A stretch of DNA of 64,000 bases from Laccaria trichodermophora (lineage: Eukaryota > Basidiomycota > Agaricomycetes > Agaricales > Hydnangiaceae). Positions within the stretch are counted from its first letter, which is position 1, and each line of letters starts with the position of its first letter. The stretch covers positions 186,001 through 250,000 of the forward strand of contig JACTVC010000024.1 in the NCBI GenBank assembly GCA_018417955.1, read 5' to 3'. Made by a program: the position numbers and the translations under genes. The notes beneath the pieces are model-generated. The model was not told where the DNA came from. It searched no databases and saw only the letters and a list, made by a program, of their open reading frames with translations. Shown one piece after another: positions 10,717 through 21,029 of the stretch.

Positions 10717-13700
10717 TCAAGCACGCTTTGCAGATGAGGAGGCAGAGGCACCCTTAATGGCACGGAAAAATGCTTCAGTATCCTTAGTGACCTGAGGAGT
10801 TGGTTTTAAAGTTGAAGAGCTGGATGTGGAGTTAACGAATCGAGGATCAACCTTGGAGGATTTCGGAGTGCCACAATGGTTGTTGTAGAAGCTGGCCTTG
10901 GGAAGAGTCACGAAGCTGACCTTTCTCTTTTTCAAAGGCGGGGAAGACATGCGGGATGATGGACCTTGAAGATCATGAGTATTTTCTTCTCCCTCTTCCT
11001 CAACATGTGGCCTTTTCCCCACTGTTCTCTTCCCATCCCCTTGAATCTTGCAGAATTGGTTGATCTACTGTTGCGAGTCCTTCACAAAAACCATCGCCTT
11101 GCCGTTGAAACTGGAGACAAGGGGGATTTCACCATACTGGGCACTAGTCTCCAATATTTGAAGCAATTCTATTGAAATCATGATCATGATGGGCCATTAA
11201 ATTATGAACAGGACTTACTTTGATCCCAAGGAGTGATCTTCATCTTCCCCGAGTCCAACAAATTGGTGAGCAACACCCATTGCTTGTGAGACAACTTGCC
11301 TGATACAAAATTCAGGCCCAAGGGAGTGTCGACCTGGTTCGAAGGCCACCCAGTGAGTGCGACTTTCTCCATCTCTGCGTAGTTTGCGAATGTCGTCAAC
11401 GGCATCGTAGTTCTTGTACTCTTCAGGTGCGGAACGGCCTCGTCTAGATGTAAATAAGTAAATTGTGACAATAGTTCATGTCTGCAACACATGCCATTTG
11501 CTCCTAAATATCTGCTTGAAGTCATTCTGGCTTTCCTTTGAGGGTGCGAACCTTTCGGAAGGTGAACTGGTGCCCGAAGTCTTTCTCCCGCTCTTGCCTG
11601 GAACAGGTGCCTCTTTGCTTCTTTCGCAGCTGTCATCAATCTGTAAATCTTGCCTTAATTCCTGTTGATATCGTGCAGATCTATCATGTCAAGTTAATAG
11701 AACAAACGTGAAAAGAGTTCAATGCATGACCCACCGAACAGTTGTGGTGAAGACATCAGTCCACTTCCTAATAGGATAATTTTCGCGTTCAAAGACGTCC
11801 TTTAAAAAGGATGAGTTGACGAAAAGGCCGTCCTTTTGATGCACAGATGGCTTGTCTCCTGAATAGACAATAAAGCCTGCGATGTCGAATTCGGGGTCAG
11901 TGCGCTGAATGATGTTTAGCTAGAAGAACACAATATGAAAACCTTTATGTGAATAAACAAAAAGAATTACTTACCAAATGCTCAATCATCGCACGCCAGC
12001 GTTCAAAGCGAACCGCTGGTGCGACGATACACGATCCGCCATCCACAATTTCGTCTTGAAGCTGCTCGTAAATGTCTTGCATGCGTTCTTCCCTTTCCTC
12101 GTTGGTGGTAGTGCCCTGCATGTAGTCGGTATAACACTTGTCCATGAACTTTGCCTTTTCTTCCTTGGTCACTGCCCAGAATGCTATTAGAACTATGTTT
12201 GTCAATTGGAAAAAAGTGCCACTTACTTCCCTGCATGTCATCCTTGCAAGTCCGGCTAATATACGATCGGAACTTGTTTGCCCTGTTGGGTCCTCGTTTC
12301 TCCTTCAAAAGAAGGTCCGCGCACTCCAAGACAAAGTCCGACTGCTGTCCAAATTGCGTGCCCAACTCAGCTGCCATCCAGCAGACATACTCGCCAAACA
12401 ACGAGTAGCACAATTGCTCGAAATTGGTGACCTTTTTCGTCGACAAGGCCTCAAGAACTGCATTCTCCACCGGCAACGTCATACCCAGCTTGGCAAGGAA
12501 TTCTGCCGCTGAAGTTACAGGTGGGGTCGAAGACGCGGAAGATCCAGCACAAGAACTGCGCGCGACTGAGGCCGAACGCGGGATTGGGCTACTCTCCTTC
12601 ATTTCTTCCTCCTCCATTTCAGCATCTTCATCCTCCGTATCAGTGACTTTTTCCCCTCGTTCCTTTCGCCTGGCGCAACCTCGCATCAACTCCTGCCAAG
12701 CAAGTCCCCAATCTGAGCCACTTATGTCGCTTTCAGGGACTCCCTGCGAAACCAAGATCTGGCGGCGTCGAGCTCTCTTGTCAGTGATCTTCTCCCAATT
12801 CAGGGCGTCGATGTGGTCATAAGCTTCCCGAGGTGCAGTGTACCCCTTAGGAATGGGGACATACTCCTCCAAATCCTCCAAAAAGACCTGGATCAAGCGA
12901 TCCACGGCATCCTGCTCCCCACATTGGGGCAAAGACCCTTGATAGTGGTGGTGGCCACCATCCCAAGGTTGGGTGAACCAATATGTGACCGCCTCCAAGC
13001 AGAGAAGCGATCGCATGTTGTTCTTATCGTCCCATGAAAGGTCGTCCTCCAGGGAGAGGATCTCGAAAGGATCCTCTCCAGAGTTGCGAGTCTTGTCGAG
13101 TGCCATCGCTGCCTCGATGATGTACAAGTTAACGTGCAGCTCGTCTTCTTCCCTCAAAATGTTGAGGGCGTCCACGTAGTTCTCAGGCAAGTGAGGGGCT
13201 GTAAAGCCCTGCGGGATCGGGAGCCACTCCTTGGTGTCGTCGTCCAAGTATTTAGTGAACCAGTCAGCTGCAGTCTGACAGCCTTCTGTCATCTCGCGGC
13301 CATGGTAGTACTGGGTGGTCTTGTCGGCGTAGCTGAAGCAATACGCCGTGTGTTTTGACTCGCATGCCTCTCGCATTTCCTGGACCTCATCATAGTCGAG
13401 GTCGTGGATCGTCAATGACCTTGGATGGAAGTCTTGGTCCCTGATGCCAGTGAGAACCCGTCCATCTGAAGGCAAGTCATTGATGTCAAAGCTTGAGAAG
13501 CTATTGGCATCCTCCGGCCAGTCAGGCAGGGTGATATCCTCGTCATCAGAACGGGTGGAGGTTAAGTCGGATAGCGTGTGGTCGCTGTTGTCCACACTAA
13601 AAATAAAAGACACATGAGTTTCAACATGTGTTTGAACGCAGTAAGTTGACAAACTTAGTGGCAATGGCAGCAGGGGCCGTAGGTTGAGCAGACGAGGATT

Positions 13701-15095
13701 TACGGGTAGACCCATACGTTCTGAGCACAAGAGCTGGTTTGGACTTGTGTGGAACATGCCCAGGCCTGCAGAGTGCAGTTGTCAGAAAGGAGAAATGAAA
13801 GCAAAAGCAACTGACTCAAGTCTGGTTGAAGAAATTACCGCTGGCGTAAAGTCAAGCAGCATGCGAGCGACCTAAGTCAGCTCGAGGGATGAAGGCCACA
13901 CCCTCGGAGTCGCACGGCAAACCAGAACAACACAAGCGGCGAATGGCACTCCACCCAAACCAGCACCAAAGAAAAGAAGAAGAAAAAAAGAACAGAAGCT
14001 GAAAGAAGAACCAAACCTTACCCTTTGGAGTGAACAGCATTTGCTGGGACATCAGCAGGCTTTGGTCGAACAGGCGCTTCATTGGGAACAATCCTATTGG
14101 CAAATGAGTAAGTAATTGTGGGACTGCAAGCAGTGAACAGAGAACATGCGGCAACCGACTCAAGTCTGGTTGAAGGAAATGCCACTGACACCAAGTCAAG
14201 CAGCATGCGAGCAACCTAAGTCAGCTCAATTTGGAGGGTATGAATGTGGAGGGAATGAACAATGAACTTACTTTGAAGCCTGCACCCGAGCTTCATCGGC
14301 AGCCTTTGGACGAGCAGCCGCTTCATTGGCTACATTCCTATTGGGCAAATGAGTCAGCAATTGTGGACTGCAACAGGTGAGCACGGAGCGTGCGGCAACC
14401 GACTCAAGTCTGGTTGAAGAAATTGCCACTGACTTCAAGTCAAGCAGCATGCGAGCGACCTAAGTTGGCTCGATGTGGAGGGAATGCAAGGGATTGAACA
14501 AATAACTCACCTCGAAGGCTGCACCCTAGCTTGGATGTGCACACCATTGAAGACCTGAGCATTCGAAGGGCGCCGTTGTCCCTCTACAGCAGCAGAAGGG
14601 CGGTGCTGTCCCTCTTTGGCAGCAGCAACAGTCTTCTTCTTGGGAGGCCCAGACTTGACTTGGACTTTTCCCACTTCTTGGGTGGCGGCATCATTGGTAG
14701 GGGCATGGATAGCCGTCTTCTTCTTGGGTGGCCCATACTTAACTTGGGTTTGCCCATCTTCTTGATTGCCTGTGTTGTTGGCCTGAGTGAAAGGTGCAAC
14801 TGGCTCGGCAACTTGCATCTTCTTCTTGGGCAGCCCATACTTAACTTGGGTTTGCCCATCTTCTTGATTGCTGGTGTCGTTGGCCTGAGTGAAAGGTGCG
14901 ACTGGCTTGGCAACTTGAAAGTCAGGAGCGGAAGGAGCATCAATGGAAGCACGCCGTGCCCGTTTAGGTGGTGCAAGGTCGGGGACATTCTCCTTGGTGG
15001 AAATGGTCTGTTGGCTAGGCATTAGAACCATGCAAAAAAGAACAATAAGTATGTTGAAAGGAAAGACATACTGCGGAGCGAAGACGACGGCTCAT
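10717..15095 (-). CDS. 11-exon gene of an unknown, element-borne protein family (copy A, 1,129 codons, one nonsense)
   Basis: My exon model on the minus strand: 15095-15072, 15007-14511, 14337-14272, 14093-14022, 13765-13655, 13596-12227, 12171-11975, 11919-11735, 11680-11493, 11443-11219, 11168-10717; total 3,387 nt, divisible by three. All joins keep phase with copy B. The protein begins MSRRLRSA and has three repeats ending QVKYGLPKKK, QVKYGPPKKK and QVKSGPPKKK (NLS-like). Acidic segments and a 79-residue module follow, present at about residues 324-402 and 445-523 and sharing PIP.G.TAP and DALN. C-terminal parts include LPVENAVLEAL, KFMDKCYTDYMQG, RWRAMIEHL and PPLKKRKVSFVTLPKASF. Defects: TAG at 11065-11067 where copy B has TGG, and the exon 9 donor reads AT instead of GT. 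I recognise no enzyme motif. It is probably nuclear, from the basic motifs. Confidence 0.7.
12798..13034 (-). other. Second copy of the internal 79-residue module (gene A)
   Basis: Encodes a segment starting WDDKNNMRSLLCLEAVTY and ending YDHIDALN. It aligns without large gaps to the module at 13161-13397, with shared MR..C, a Y.F pair, YHG/YQG, a Q.A.D segment, E.LPIP/E.VPIP followed by .G.TAP, and a final DALN. Confidence 0.6.
13161..13397 (-). other. First copy of the internal 79-residue module (gene A)
   Basis: Encodes a segment starting DYDEVQEMREACESKHTAY and ending NYVDALN. See the partner at 12798-13034. The two copies are separated by 42 residues and are both conserved in gene B. Confidence 0.6.
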
Positions 15096-15399
15096 GTTTG
15101 ACAGATGGGTAAGGTTGATGTGTATTGAGGTTGAAGGGTGTTTCAAGAGATGGTGGTTGCTAATGGAGAAGAAATGTGGAAACGACAGAGTGCTGGCAAA
15201 AGACTGACTCATGTGAGCAACTGATGCGATGAAGAAGTGAGGATGGGGCCGAGGAGGAACACATAAACAAAGCGGTGGGCCAAATTACTCAGCCTCGCAA
15301 GGTCGTCGTCGATAAGTGGAAATGGGAGGTGGGCCCACCAGAGGATTGGCGAAATCCTTTGGAATTCGCATTATCAGACCCAGGTCCACGCCTATATGA

Positions 15400-15890
15400 A
15401 AAAGGTCAACAAATCTGTTAGTAAGGCTGTAGTTGAGTGCGTACGAATTGGCAGAGAGAAGCAGAGTGTTGGTAAAAATGATGGGGGAAAGCTGCTGGTA
15501 GAGACACTGAGGCGGGGTTTCGAACAGAAATTTACAGTGTGATGTTTGATATCACATGGAGGAGCGGCGTGTTGGTGAAAACTAAGAGGGGTGTTGGTGA
15601 ATACGTTGGGGGAAAGCTGCTGGGCGACGCTGATTGTTGCATCGCGGCAGGATGCTATAAGAAAATTGTGGACGAAGCGGGGTGTTGGTGAATACGATGG
15701 GGGAAAGCTGCTGGGCGACGCTGATCGTTGGATGCTATATGAAAATGGTGGACGAAGCAGTGTGTTGGTGAATACAAAGGGGGAAATCTGCAGAGGATGC
15801 TGATGGGTTGCATCGCACCTGGATGGTCTAAAACAAATGCTAAAAAACAAATGTTGGTAAAAGGTGGACGAAGCGGGGTGTTGGTGAAAG
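15400..15890 (-). repeat. 5' outer repeats of element A (degenerate minisatellite) with terminal-repeat piece
   Basis: Repeats of GTTGGTGAATACGATGGGGG and AAAGCTGCTGGGCGACGCTG occur four to five times. They are inverted relative to the array at 8535-9690, so element A is bracketed by inverted minisatellites. At 15535-15570 the sequence GTGTGATGTTTGATATCACA is the reverse complement of part of the 9766-9866 terminus. Between here and the gene start at 15095 I see no other gene. Confidence 0.6.
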
Positions 15891-16077
15891 ACTGGTGGCT
15901 ACCACTTTTATCATAATACCAAGGCATATGCCTAGAGCTAAATATCTATATCTCAAGCATAATTATGAAAGGCCTTGCATTTGACTTGCCTATGTCTCTC
16001 ATTCATTTAAATGCTGGGCTTCACTCATAAGTTGTAGGAGAATTACCCTTGTGAATTTCATAAAGGTGGCTGGCAAT

Positions 16078-16650
16078 TTCATTGCAGATTTTCATAGTTA
16101 TCTCTCAGTATTTCATTCTGAATTTCATATTTATCCCCACTGCTTTCATTGCGACTTTTCATTACTCAGCTCTCAATATTTCATTCTGAATTTCATATTT
16201 ATTCCCACTGCTTTCATTGCGACTTTTCATTATTCAGCTGACAGAATTTCATTCTGAATTTCATATTTATCCCCACTGCTTTCATTGCGACTTTTCATTA
16301 CTCAGCTCTCAATATTTCATTCTGAATTTCATACTTATCCCCACTGCTTTCATTTCGACTTTCATTGTGACTTTTCATTATTCAGCTCTCAGTATTTCAT
16401 TCTGAATTTCATATTTATTCCCACTGCTTTCATTGTGACTTTTCATTATTCAGCTCTCAACATTTCATTCTGAATTTCATATTTATTCCCACTGCTTTCA
16501 TTGTGACTTTTCATTATTCAGCTCTCAGTATTTCATTCTGAATTTCATATTTATTCCCACTGCTTTCATTGTGACTTTTCATTATTCAGCTCTCAGTATT
16601 TCATTCTGAATTTCATATTTATCCCCACTGTTTTCATTGCAACTTTTCAT
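16078..16650 (+). repeat. 68-bp tandem array in left arm of foldback II
   Basis: Units contain TATTTCATTCTGAATTTCAT, TTCCCACTGCTTTCATTG and CGACTTTTCATTATTCAGCT. The left arm has one more 68-bp unit than the right arm (17570-18070), which accounts for the shift in mirror symmetry from 34154 to 34222. Confidence 0.8.
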
Positions 16651-17019
16651 ATTTACCCCCAATATTTTCATTGGGATTTTTCAGATGTATCCCACAAGTC
16701 AGGGTCCATGCAATGGGCTTCCATGGAAGTGGTCACATGACCAGTTACCAAAAATGGTCAAAAAACAAAAGTTGTAGCCCTACAGTGTAGCTTCCCAAAT
16801 CTGTTTGAATTGTATTCTGAAGTGCTCCCATTGTGGAGATGTGAGGTAAAGGAATGTCAAAAGTGTCGCGTTTTTTTTGTATTTTGTGTTTTTCTCTATG
16901 AAAACAAAACCAAATAACATGATTTCAGTATATTTAGAAAGCTAAAAGAAAGGGCTACAATTATTGTATCATGGGAAAAATGACCAAAAAAGGAAGGTGC
17001 ATGCCCTACTATAACAGTC

Positions 17020-17365
17020 AGATATATGACAACAAAAAAGTCAGACTTATACTACACAGTTTACTGATGCACTATAAAAGACTACAAAAGTTGCACTTAG
17101 ACTACAAAGTTAGGGTTAGGGCCAAAAGGTTATGTTGACTACAAAGTTTGTAGTGTCCGCTTTTTGAGACTACAAAAGTTTGTAGTGTGCGCTTTTTCAT
17201 TAGAAAAGTTTGTACTGTGCGCTTTTTTATTATAAAAGTTTGTAGTGTCCGCTTTTTAAGACTACAAAAGTTTGTAGTGTGCGCTTTTTCATTAGAAAAG
17301 TTTGTACTGTGCGCTTTTTCATTAGAAAAGTTTGTAGTGTCCACTTTTTAAGACTACAAAAGTTT
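17020..17365. repeat. Spacer repeats: actacaaa..tttgtagtgtccgc
   Basis: Repeated GTTTGTAGTGTCCGCTTTTT and GTTTGTAGTGTGCGC motifs, also found in both arms of foldback I (3230-3410, 4100-4280) and once in foldback IV (29320-29430). They contain short inverted pairs (ACTACAAA with TTTGTAGT). Confidence 0.7.
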
Positions 17366-17569
17366 CATTCCTTTACCTCACATCTCCACAATGGGAGCAC
17401 TTCAGAATACAATTCAAACAGATTTGGGAAGCTACACTGTAGGGCTACAACTTTTGTTTTTTGACCATTTTTGGTAACTGGTCATGTGACCACTTCCATG
17501 GAAGCCCATTGCATGGACCCTGACTTGTGGGATACATCTGAAAAATCCCAATGAAAATATTGGGGGTAA

Positions 17570-18070
17570 ATATGAAAAGTTGCAATGAAAACAGTGGGGA
17601 TAAATATGAAATTCAGAATGAAATACTGAGAGCTGAATAATGAAAAGTCACAATGAAAGCAGTGGGAATAAATATGAAATTCAGAATGAAATGTTGAGAG
17701 CTGAATAATGAAAAGTCACAATGAAAGCAGTGGGAATAAATATGAAATTCAGAATGAAATACTGAGAGCTGAATAATGAAAAGTCACAATGAAAGTCGAA
17801 ATGAAAGCAGTGGGGATAAGTATGAAATTCAGAATGAAATATTGAGAGCTGAGTAATGAAAAGTCGCAATGAAAGCAGTGGGGATAAATATGAAATTCAG
17901 AATGAAATTCTGTCAGCTGAATAATGAAAAGTCGCAATGAAAGCAGTGGGAATAAATATGAAATTCAGAATGAAATATTGAGAGCTGAGTAATGAAAAGT
18001 CGCAATGAAAGCAGTGGGGATAAATATGAAATTCAGAATGAAATACTGAGAGATAACTATGAAAATCTGC
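17570..18070 (-). repeat. 68-bp tandem array in right arm of foldback II
   Basis: Mirror copy of 16078-16650 with one fewer unit; reads AATATGAAATTCAGAATGAA and AATGAAAAGTCRCAATGAAA per unit. Confidence 0.8.
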
Positions 18071-18269
18071 AATGAAATTGCCAGCCACCTTTATGAAATT
18101 CACAAGGGTAATTCTCCTACAACTTATGAGTGAAGCCCAGCATTTAAATGAATGAGAGACATAGGCAAGTCAAATGAAAGGCCTTTCATAATTATGCTTG
18201 AGATATAGATATTTAGCTCTAGGCATATGCCTTGGTATTATGATAAACAGTGGTAGCCACTAGTGGAAC

Positions 18270-18641
18270 ATGTATGACGAAGATGGGCATGACGCTTTCA
18301 TGGACGAGTATCAGGCAACTAGGTTCGAGCCTTCTTTTTCCATGCAGGATCACCATCACCAACCACCGCCCCAGTTCTCGAATTTCCAATATTATGGCCA
18401 CCATCCACGACAGTATGCACCATCTGACTTTGGTGGAAGAGGCCGTGGCGTCCGCCCCCAATATCGAGGACATGCTCGTCCGTATGACTCTAATGGCTAC
18501 TATGGCCGAGGAAACGAAGGATTCGCTGGGTATGGCACTTGTGGGGTTGGACGGGGGCATTCAGAGGCTGGCGATGAAGAGCGACTCGCAGAGGGTGGTG
18601 TGTTACGTCGACGACAACCTAGTGAGGGCCGGGGTTTCTGA
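18270..18641 (+). pseudogene. Glycine/arginine-rich coding fragment abutting foldback II
   Basis: An open frame of 123 codons, MYDEDGHDAFMDEYQ onward, with an HHHQPPPQF stretch, GGRGRGVRPQYRGH and GYYGRGNEGFAGYG. The composition resembles RGG-type disordered RNA-binding regions rather than a random frame. A second long frame (18250-18669) overlaps it, so the choice is uncertain. The frame starts only 6 bp after the foldback terminus, so the fragment may have lost its 5' part. From 18670 to 18990 I see nothing. Confidence 0.35.
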
Positions 18642-18989
18642 AATGTCGTCAACGGAGGAGGAGAATTGATGGTCAGGTGGACATTGGGAGTTGGTGCACA
18701 TTCATGTGGATGTTTCTGTCATGCAGGTTCGTTTGGGGGCTTAGAATTACTACACTATCTAGTACATAGGGTTTTGTGGTACTTAGTACTCTTCAGTGCT
18801 GGTCACAGGATATATTGGTAGTTAGGATCATGTAGACCTTGTGGTTTCACTGTTGTGGATCAAGGGTGTCTCAACTTTGGTATGCTGTGCAGACTTGGTT
18901 GAATTATCAATGTGACATGTTAATACCTGTGCTATGCTGCTTGGACTTGGAAAAATTTAAGATGTACAATACTGATGGTATCACTGTTA

Positions 18990-19640
18990 TTTGGTATGGA
19001 ATGGTATGACTTTGGAATCCATGTACAATATGGTATGAGTGTCTGGAATGGTTACCATACCATGCAGTATGATGGTATGGCTTTGGAATCCACATACCAT
19101 ACCATATGGTATGATTGTCTGGAATGGTTACCATACCATGTGGTATGATGGTATGGCTTTGGAATCCACATACCATACCATGCGGTATGATGGTATGGCT
19201 TTGATATCCACATACCATACCATATGGTATGATTGTCTGGAATGGTTACCATACCATGCAGTATGATGGTATGGCTTTGATATCCACATACCATACCATA
19301 TGGTATGATTGTCTGGAATGGTTACCATACCATGTGGTATGATGGTATGGCTTTGGAATCCACATACCATACCATATGGTATGATTGTCTGGAATGGTTA
19401 CCATACCATGCGGTATGATGGTATGGCTTTGATATCCACATACCATACCATATGGTATGATTGTCTGGAATGGTTACCATACCATGTGGTATGATGGTAT
19501 GGCTTTGGAATCCACATACCATACCATATGGTATGATTGTCTGGAATGGCTACCATACCATATGGTATTATTCTGAAAGGCAGATACCATACCAGTGGTA
19601 TGATTTGGGATGGCTGTACCATGTGATATGATTGTCTGGA
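18990..19640. repeat. 76-bp satellite array with perfect 16-bp palindrome
   Basis: GATTGTCTGGAATGG recurs at about 19113, 19231, 19307, 19383, 19459 and 19535, mostly 76 bp apart. Each unit holds CATACCATATGGTATG, a perfect 16-bp palindrome, and TGATGGTATGGCTTTG. Open frames on both strands are products of the repeat. Confidence 0.85.
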
Positions 19641-19739
19641 GGTATGACTTTGATTTGGTTCAATGACAACAGCTCCAGCACTTATTAATATACACATGTC
19701 CAGCTTGCAAATACTGTTGGTAGCATGCAGACTGGATGT

Positions 19740-20200
19740 AGTTTGGCACAGCAGCTTTTCACCATTGAATTCACTAACACTTCCTTTGTCCTTTACCACA
19801 TGTTCCCCACTCAGCCTTACACCACTTCTAATCCATAACTTGACTTATCTATATCAGCTGAAAATTCTCTGCTTACCTTTTTCACCAACACCCTGGTTTT
19901 CTTTACCATGTTCTCCACTCAACCTTACCCCACTTCTAATCCATAACTTGATTTATCTATATCAGCCAACAGCCTGACATTCCCTCAATTTATCACCAAC
20001 TTATCTTTACAATTTTCCCCATTCAACCTTACCCCACTTCCAATCTATGACTTGGCTTATCTATTTCAGCTGAAAATCCTCTGCTTACCTTTTTTGCCAA
20101 CACCATGCTTTTCTTTACCATGTTCCTCACTCAACCTTACCTCACTTCTAATCCACTCAATCTTACCCCACTTCTAATCCATAACTTGACTTGGTATCAT
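19740..20200 (+). repeat. Imperfect tandem repeats around ttaccccacttctaatccat
   Basis: The string CCTTACCCCACTTCTAATCC followed by ATAACTTGACTTATCTATAT recurs three to four times with variants at about 19810, 19925, 20030 and 20165. No gene is seen. Confidence 0.6.
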
Positions 20201-20204
20201 GCAT

Positions 20205-20785
20205 AGTTCAGGACTGATTGCCAATACATAAAATGTCTTCTTTTCTTTGCTTCTCAAATACCACACCATCACAATACTGCATCTATTGTGATGATTATTG
20301 TTCTAATTGAATGGACTGGGAAAGATATGTATCAATAAAAGGCTTTTGATGCATGGAAAAAGCTGGGATAAAGCTCATTTGAACTGATTTTCCAAGGATG
20401 GATTTGACTATATAGCCTCCTTTTGTATTTTAATATCTCAGGAAAAACCTGAAGAGCCCTCCCACAAAAAATGGCACCCAACAGACCAGTATTGCAGCCT
20501 GCAGAAATAATTTATATATTTTGAAAAAGGACCCCAGACACCCTGTGACAGCTTTGGTATGATGATGGTATGGTATGGTATGATGGTATGGTATGGTATG
20601 AGATGACATGGTATGGTATGGTAATGTGGTATTGGTATGAGTGGGATATGGTATGGGTTTTCCATTCCATGGTACCATGGTATTGGTATTGAGCTCATAT
20701 ACCACCCCGGAATGGGTACCCTCAAGGTACCTTAAATCAAGGAATTGATGTACCTCATAGGTACCCAAAAATGGGTGACTGAAGT
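20205..20785 (+). repeat. Dispersed GGTATGGTATG-bearing repeat family, copy 1
   Basis: Shared landmarks: TTTCTTTGCTTCTCAAATAC, ATGGCACCCAACAGACCAGT, GGACCCCAGACACCCTGTGA, a GGTATGGTATG tract, then GAGCTCATATACCACC and AAGGTACCTTAAATCAAGG. Copies lie at 27852-28262 (inverted) and 46262-46780 (direct). No coding potential is apparent. Confidence 0.7.
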
Positions 20786-20811
20786 GCCTAAAGAGTAAAA
20801 TCAGCCAGTAC

Positions 20812-20905
20812 TTTACAGTGCCCCACCCATTCCTGCAGGAATCCTGCAGGAATCTGGTCATTCCAGTGGAATTCCTGTGGAATTCCACTGGAATGGGACA
20901 GGATA
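20812..20905. repeat. Short ATTCC-rich palindromic element, copy 1
   Basis: Starts CAGTGCCCCACCCATTCCTG and contains ATTCCAGTGGAATTCC and GGAATTCCACTGGAAT inverted pairs. Related blocks are at 27108-27318 (which ends in the inverted form GGGGGGGCACTG), 46080-46150, 50918-51100 and 52160-52235. Confidence 0.5.
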
Positions 20906-20929
20906 CAATACAAGTATATGTCAATTTAC

Positions 20930-21029
20930 ACTAATATACACTTCTGCCTACTTCTTTTTACTACTATTTAGTTAGCTGTACATTTACACTAATATACACT
21001 TCTGCACACTTCTTTCTCTTCACTACTAT
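20930..21029. repeat. Local duplication of the CxC5-gene 3' end
   Basis: CATTTACACTAATATACACT followed by CACTACTATTTAGTTA-like sequence occurs twice, the second copy running into the stop-codon region of the CxC5-like gene. Confidence 0.5.

Larger units (their letters stand above)
15891..18264. mobile_element. Foldback element II
   Basis: Left arm 15891-16856 and right arm 17366-18264 are reverse complements around a spacer of about 510 bp. Outer frames are mirror-identical (16051-16257 with 17897-18103; 16217-16405 with 17749-17937; each pair sums to 34154). The termini are ACTGGTGGCTACCACT at the left and AGTGGTAGCCACTAGT at the right. Each arm holds a 68-bp tandem array followed by the core module shared with foldback I. 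The spacer repeats GACTACAAAAGTTTGTAGTG. No coding gene is credible. No target duplication was resolved. Confidence 0.8.

Noticed and set aside
14531..15025. 164-residue plus-strand frame opposite exon 2 of gene A
   Set aside because: The minus-strand frame has the matched paralogue, splice sites and conserved phases; the plus frame is its shadow.
17107..17120. TTAGGGTTAGGG-like string suggesting a telomeric repeat
   Set aside because: Only two units in a non-telomeric context inside foldback II.
18990..19640. CRISPR-like array
   Set aside because: No unique spacers between repeats; units are contiguous, and the genome is eukaryotic.
19039..19799. Several HTIWYGMW-type open frames on both strands
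   Set aside because: Products of the 76-bp palindromic satellite; mirror frames on both strands have no independent support.
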